DNA from: Singulisphaera sp. GP187
GTDB lineage: Bacteria > Planctomycetota > Planctomycetia > Gemmatales > Gemmataceae
DNA length: 64,000 nt
NCBI GenBank assembly: GCA_945861245.1
Contig: CAMAUE010000002.1
Location: 1 to 64,000 of the forward strand
Direction: 5' to 3'
Shown in pieces: positions 60,178 through 64,000 of this stretch (positions are counted from its first letter, which is position 1; the number at the start of each line of letters is the position of its first letter). The notes beneath the pieces are model-generated. The model did no database searches, had not been told where the DNA came from, and saw nothing but the letters and a program-made list of their open reading frames with translations. Made by a program: the position numbers and the translations under genes.

Positions 60178-60618
60178 ATGATGCTAATGCTTCCGAAGAC
60201 GCGAAAATTCAAGAGTCTCGTTCGCCACGGCACAGCGACGGTCGAGTTTGCCGTCGTCGCCACCTTTTTGATGACGCTGACGCTCGGCACGATCGAAATA
60301 ACCCGTGCCATTCAGGTGAAGAATGTGCTATCGGATGCAGCTCGAAGTGGTTGCCGACTGGGATCGCAGCCGGGCTATACGTCCCAACAAGTCACCGACA
60401 ATGTGAATGCCGTCCTTACGAACAATGGTATCACGACGACACTTGCGACGGTGACGATACTCGTCAACGGATCGAGTAAGGATATCTCGAAGGCGAGTAA
60501 AGGCGACCAGATATCCGTCAAGGTCGCCGTGACGATTGCCAATATCAGCTGGAATACGCCGCTGTTCTTCGCCAACTCCGAAGTTGAATCCGAAACGGTC
60601 GTTATGATGCACCAATGA
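60178..60618 (+). CDS. TadE-like pilus assembly protein 2
   Basis: A 146-residue paralogue of the preceding gene: HGTATVEFAVVATFLMTLTL, then IEITRAIQVKNVLSDAARSG and a beta-rich C-terminus. The ATG at 60178 has a GGAG site 9 bases upstream; an earlier ATG at 60154 overlaps the previous stop as ATGA and is the alternative. A family D palindrome begins directly after its stop. Confidence 0.87.
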   Translation: MMLMLPKTRKFKSLVRHGTATVEFAVVATFLMTLTLGTIEITRAIQVKNVLSDAARSGCRLGSQPGYTSQQVTDNVNAVLTNNGITTTLATVTILVNGSSKDISKASKGDQISVKVAVTIANISWNTPLFFANSEVESETVVMMHQ

Positions 60619-60730
60619 TGACGCGGCCGACAAAAGGTGATTTCCGAGGCTGAAGCGTAGGCGAGGCGGCCTGAATGCCTCGCTTACGCTTCAGCCTCCG
60701 ACGGGAAATTGTCTTTTGTCGGCGGCGTCA
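60619..60730. repeat. Palindrome family D, copy 2
   Basis: A 112-base palindrome with TGACGC ... GCGTCA ends, outer arms GGCCGACAAAAG / CTTTTGTCGGC and inner arms TTTCCGAGGCTGAAGCGTA... / ...ACGCTTCAGCCTCCGACGGG. It is placed between the second and third genes of the Tad cluster, starting one base after a stop codon. Confidence 0.9.
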
Positions 60731-60755
60731 GTAATGAAACAATGAGAGACCCGTC

Positions 60756-61949
60756 ATGAGAACTATGCCTGCCGAGAACGTATCATCCCGACGAGGTGCG
60801 ATCGCGCCGCTGACGTGCGTCATGCTGGTGTTTTTGCTCGGAATGGTGGCGTTTGCTGTCGATCTCAGCTGGATTGTTTTGACGAAATCGGAGCTGCAGA
60901 ACGCCGCCGATTCCGCCGCACTCGCCGGCGCGGGCAGACTGGGCGAAAACTTTGTTCTCTACAATCTTCCGAATCAAACCGCGACAACGAAAACTAACCT
61001 CATGAGCGCTGCTGTTGCCGAGGCGAAGACGTACGCCACGACGTTTGCGAGTCTGAATTCCGCCGGCGCGGTCAACAATCTGACGCTTTTGGCCGCTGAC
61101 ATTGATGTTGGCTTCACCTCGAGTAGCGGCGTCTTTACGTCGTACACCTCGGACAACACCAAGTATCCCAATACCGTCAACGTGACGATGCGGCGCGACG
61201 CCTCCGCAAACACGTCCCTCGGCCTGTTCTTCGCTCCTGTGTTCGGCATCTCGAAAACCGACGTAACCGCGACGGCGTCATCGACCCTCTACACCAGCGT
61301 GATCGATAGCTACAAGGTCGGTTCGGTCAATTCTGGCATGCTGCCCGTTACCTTCGATGTCAACGACTGGAACGAATTCATCAAATCGGGCCAGGATTCC
61401 AACGGCACCACGAATAAGGACAGCAGCGGCTACCCCGTGCTTGAGGTCTATCCCAGCATCAAGGATAAGGGCAACTTCGGCTTGCTGAGCCTGAATGACT
61501 CTCATGTCGGTGCCAACACGATCAGCGGCTGGATCAACAATGGCGTTCCCTCTTCGGACATTCAAACCCTGATATTCAACGGTCTTATTCCGCTCTCCAA
61601 ACATACCTCGGCATGGGATTGGCAGGGAGAAAACGGCTTCAAAGCCTCGAATGTGATGGATATCAATGCTTACGTCGGCAAGATCTTTGTCCTACCACTC
61701 TTCACACCAAAAGATCCCAGCACCACCAGCTATAGCGCCGGCAAAGGGCAGGGGTCGAACTACAACTACAACATCGTGCAATTCGTCGGCGTCAAGATCA
61801 TGCAAGCCCCGAGCAACAACAAACAGGTTTGGATTCAGCCGGCGGCCATCAGCGATCCGAACATGATCCTTACTACCGCCTCCACCGTTCCGCTCGGCAC
61901 GAGCAGTACGTTTTCCACCATCATCGTGCCTGCCAAGCTTACGAATTAG
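60756..61949 (+). CDS. TadG-like Flp pilus assembly protein
   Basis: A 397-residue exported protein. SRRGAIAPLTCVMLVFLLGM carries the TadE/TadG N-terminal helix, followed by DLSWIVLTKSELQNAADSAA and LAGAGRL, typical of TadG. The rest is a Thr/Ser/Asn-rich outside domain ending IVPAKLTN. With two TadE-like genes just before it, it forms a small minor-pilin operon interrupted only by a palindrome. Confidence 0.86.
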   Translation: MRTMPAENVSSRRGAIAPLTCVMLVFLLGMVAFAVDLSWIVLTKSELQNAADSAALAGAGRLGENFVLYNLPNQTATTKTNLMSAAVAEAKTYATTFASLNSAGAVNNLTLLAADIDVGFTSSSGVFTSYTSDNTKYPNTVNVTMRRDASANTSLGLFFAPVFGISKTDVTATASSTLYTSVIDSYKVGSVNSGMLPVTFDVNDWNEFIKSGQDSNGTTNKDSSGYPVLEVYPSIKDKGNFGLLSLNDSHVGANTISGWINNGVPSSDIQTLIFNGLIPLSKHTSAWDWQGENGFKASNVMDINAYVGKIFVLPLFTPKDPSTTSYSAGKGQGSNYNYNIVQFVGVKIMQAPSNNKQVWIQPAAISDPNMILTTASTVPLGTSSTFSTIIVPAKLTN

Positions 61950-61996
61950 CTGCATTCAAGTGGAAGACGCTAAGTGTCTGAACATTTGATTAATAA

Positions 61997-62392
61997 GTGA
62001 CAGCGCCTATGGTGGGCGCAATCACGCCCGGCATCGACATGCTGGCGAACGATCTCGGTGCGGTGGTCCGCCGCACCATCGAGCGCAGCAGGCGGGTGCT
62101 GATTCCTACCTTCAGCCTGGTCCGCACTCAGACGGTGATCTTCTTCTGGCATCAACTTATCCACCAGGGCACAATCCCGCGACTGCCGATCTTCGTCGAC
62201 AGTCCGCTGGCAGCGGCGGCGACAGAAGTCTTTCGTCTGCTCCTCGAATGCTTCGACGAAGAAACGTCACGGATGCTCTACAGCGATCGCGACCTCTTTA
62301 GTGAGTCGCTGGTCCGCTACACGCGACTTCGCAAACGCGGATTCGGCGATGAGGCATGCTCGAGGCCGGGCAATACGGGGACGCTTGAATAG
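61997..62392 (+). pseudogene. Beta-CASP / metallo-beta-lactamase RNase fragment
   Basis: A 131-codon frame whose middle reads VVRRTIERSRRVLIPTFSLV, QTVIFFWHQLIHQGTIPRLP, IFVDSPLAAAATEVFRL and CFDEETSRMLYSDRDLF. This is the beta-CASP region of RNA-processing metallo-beta-lactamase exonucleases. The metal-binding HxHxDH part that should precede it and the C-terminal part are missing, and both edges run into unrelated sequence. It looks like a decayed internal fragment left by deletion. The edges of real homology are about 62045-62335. Confidence 0.8.
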
Positions 62393-62414
62393 AGTGAATC
62401 AATCAGAGAACGCA

Positions 62415-62495
62415 ACCCAGAGGTGAGATACTCCAAACCTCTGGGATGATTGATGACATCACATCCCAAGGGTTCGGAGTGCTTCACCCTTGGGC
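62415..62495. repeat. Palindrome family C, copy 5
   Basis: Left ACCCAGAGGTGAGATACTCC and right GGGTTCGGAGTGCTTCACCC with several mismatches and a longer loop. It lies 12 bases before the start codon at 62508. The rest of 61950-62507 holds only the beta-CASP fragment. Confidence 0.75.
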
Positions 62496-62507
62496 ATTGA
62501 AACACTT

Positions 62508-63539
62508 ATGCACATCACCCGCATCCGCACCTGTCAGCCGCCGTGCGATTCGCCGAAAGATTGGCGGACGTCGCTGGGCCAAATCCTGGTCGCTATCGAT
62601 ACCGATGTCGGCCTCACGGGCTATGGCGTCGGCGGCGGCGGGTTGTCGGCGATGCACATCGTTCGCACGGTGTTGGGCGATCTTCTGGTTGGCCGTAAGG
62701 TCGAACCCATTGCGACGCGCTGGCAGGAGATGTACGACGCCACGCTGGCGTTTGGCCGCAAGGGCGTTGCCGTCATGGCGATCAGCGGCGTCGATTTGGC
62801 GCTCTGGGACCTGCGGGCCAAAGCGGCGGGCGTGTCGGTCGCGCAACTTTTGGGCGGACCGCGCCATGCGACACTGCTAACCTATGCGACGGTGTGGGGC
62901 GACCTATCCGCCACGATGGTCGGCACGCACTCGGCGTTCAAACTGCACCTTGGCAAGCAGGAGGCGGGTGACGTACAGCCGCTCGTCGATGTCGTTCGGC
63001 GAGCGCGAGATCGCGTTGGACCTGGCGTAACGCTGATGGTGGATGCGTGGATGAAGTGGGACGTTCCGTTCACGCTCCGGTTTGCGGACGCCGTCGTTGA
63101 CCTGGGCCTCGATTGGATCGAGGAGCCGATTTCTCCGGACGATCTCGCGGGCTATGCGGAGTTGTGCATGCGATCGCCCATTCCGATCGCGGGTGGTGAG
63201 CACGAATTCACGGCGACGGCGTTTCAGGAATTGATCGACCGCCGGCTGCACCACGTTCTTCAGCCCGACGTTTGCTGGGTCGGCGGGATGACCGAGTTGG
63301 TGAAGATCTACACGGCGGCGAATCAGGCCGGCGTGCGCGTCTGTCCGCATCGCGGCGCGGAGGTTTGGGCGCTGCCGGCGCTGGCCGCGCTCGATTCCCA
63401 ACCGCTCGCGGAATCGGGCCGACCGTGGCTGACGTGGGTTGGCGGGCAACCGCCGATTTGCGATGGCGTGATCGAAGTGCCGAGCGATGTCGGCTTCGGC
63501 GCGACATTCTCGACGGAAGTGCTGGCGATGCTGGAATGA
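62508..63539 (+). CDS. Enolase-superfamily (mandelate racemase/muconate lactonizing) dehydratase
   Basis: A 343-residue protein with the alpha+beta capping domain (about 1-125, VAIDTDVGLTGYGVGGGGLS, ISGVDLALWDLRAKAAGVSV) and the TIM barrel. Metal ligands appear in LMVDAWMKWD, LDWIEEPISP and IAGGEHEFT, and the catalytic His in VCPHRGAEVWALP. The GEHEFT and PHRG pattern is closest to L-rhamnonate dehydratase-type acid-sugar dehydratases, but the substrate is not proved. The ATG at 62508 was chosen because the domain begins there; a longer frame starts inside the family C palindrome. Confidence 0.87.
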   Translation: MHITRIRTCQPPCDSPKDWRTSLGQILVAIDTDVGLTGYGVGGGGLSAMHIVRTVLGDLLVGRKVEPIATRWQEMYDATLAFGRKGVAVMAISGVDLALWDLRAKAAGVSVAQLLGGPRHATLLTYATVWGDLSATMVGTHSAFKLHLGKQEAGDVQPLVDVVRRARDRVGPGVTLMVDAWMKWDVPFTLRFADAVVDLGLDWIEEPISPDDLAGYAELCMRSPIPIAGGEHEFTATAFQELIDRRLHHVLQPDVCWVGGMTELVKIYTAANQAGVRVCPHRGAEVWALPALAALDSQPLAESGRPWLTWVGGQPPICDGVIEVPSDVGFGATFSTEVLAMLE

Positions 63540-63542
63540 TCC

Positions 63543-63608
63543 TGTTTCCCGCTTGCGGCTTAGCGCTCGCACGGAGTAATCCGAGCGCCAGGCCGCACGC
63601 GGGAAACA
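63543..63608. repeat. Palindrome family A, copy 7
   Basis: TGTTTCCCGCTTGCGGCTTA and the right arm ending GCCGCACGCGGGAAACA pair imperfectly. It begins 3 bases after the dehydratase stop codon. Confidence 0.8.
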
Positions 63609-63706
63609 GTGGCGTTGCTTTTTGCCTCTTCCCATCGGGTCGTTGCCGCGTAAATAACCATCGTAGAGAAAGCCGACGAGTTTATTCCACTGGAAAGGAT
63701 CCCCGC

Positions 63707-64000
63707 ATGTTCCGTTTCACTTTTGTTTGCACCCTGATCACTTTGGCCAGCCTGACTCACGCCGGTGAATCGACCAAAGCCGGCGCGGCAAAGAAGATTG
63801 CATCCGAACTCGCAGCGGCAATGATCAAAGGCGATCACGCCAAAGTTGTCGACCGAACCTATGACAAGATCGTCGAAATGGCCGGCGGGCGAGAGAAAAT
63901 GATACGGGGCATCGGCGAACTGGCGAAAGCGATGGAAGCGAAGGGTGTGAAATTCCACGCCTTGAACGTCGGTGAACCAGGCGACGTGTTGACGGAGGGG
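63707..64000 (+). CDS. Exported protein of unknown function, cut by window end
   Basis: The first 98 codons of a gene. A signal peptide (MFRFTFVCTLITLASLTHAG) is followed by KKIASELAAAMIKGDHAKVV and MAGGREKMIRGIGELAKAME, a helical pattern like planctomycete exported proteins with an NTF2/DUF-type fold, but I do not recognise the family. A GGAAAGG site lies about 8 bases before the ATG. The rest lies beyond the window. Confidence 0.7.
   Translation, partial: MFRFTFVCTLITLASLTHAGESTKAGAAKKIASELAAAMIKGDHAKVVDRTYDKIVEMAGGREKMIRGIGELAKAMEAKGVKFHALNVGEPGDVLTEG

Noticed and set aside
1-64000. tRNA or rRNA genes, phage or defence islands
   Set aside because: No T-loop/acceptor arrangement, rRNA-like stretch, integrase, restriction-modification or Cas motif was found by reading; a covariance-model scan would be decisive but could not be run.

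Overview
The window looks like a chromosomal segment of a Planctomycetota bacterium, most likely of the Gemmata-like order. Several hallmark families point this way. They are a PVC-type small basic signature protein (677-925), a DUF1559 prepilin-like protein (9270-10169), a Tat-exported DUF1501 protein (47236-48639), a cytochrome-type DUF1592/DUF1588 protein (6687-9056), DUF1080 and ThuA proteins (41393-44156), an exported ceramidase-like protein, and a very dense set of long intergenic palindromes. The genus assignment is inference. I see no phage genes, transposase, CRISPR array, rRNA or tRNA.

Layout. 1-676 is inverted-repeat-rich DNA upstream of the small basic protein gene, which ends in a clear intrinsic terminator. 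1142-5176 holds an ECF sigma factor and a zinc-finger anti-sigma protein fused to macroglobulin-like domains. 5249-17102 is a minus-strand run: halogenase-like flavoprotein, DUF1592 cytochrome, DUF1559 protein, recJ, Gfo/Idh/MocA oxidoreductase, gamma-glutamyltransferase, DinB-like protein and TatD. 17333-19768 is an NfeD - FloA - small membrane protein operon. 19780-31792 mixes ceramidase, a peroxiredoxin-like lipoprotein, a Ser/Thr kinase, an S9 peptidase, creatininase, surE, a HEAT-repeat protein and nth. 31967-38658 is a three-gene minus-strand operon in which every product carries a HlyD-like adaptor region, combined with GAF, WD40, or PqqD plus site-2-protease (M50) modules. 39313-47025 has trmB, an exported protein, DUF1080 and ThuA proteins, an orphan PF09720-type antitoxin and an orphan molybdenum hydroxylase large subunit. 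47236-52851 has DUF1501, a ketosynthase plus chain-length-factor-like pair, a divergent alpha-oxoamine synthase and mog. 53401-64000 has comEC, DUF2784, mutS, a TadE-TadE-TadG pilus cluster, a decayed beta-CASP nuclease fragment, an enolase-superfamily dehydratase and the start of an exported protein.

The most interesting multi-gene unit is the 31967-38658 operon. It looks like an envelope machine that pairs a peptide-binding-like PqqD domain and an intramembrane protease with several adaptor arms, a cytosolic GAF sensor and a WD40 platform, yet no ABC/RND pump or outer-membrane channel lies beside it. The second striking feature is the palindromic repeats. At least nine sequence families of long inverted repeats sit in most intergenic gaps, including inside operons and next to start codons. 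Several families share a CGCTT(A/G)CG-type core, and two share the same outer arms around different inner stems, which suggests related non-autonomous elements.

Start codons were moved inward from the longest open frame wherever a ribosome binding site or signal peptide argued for it; these choices are stated per gene. Family names come from reading motifs by eye; no database search was run.
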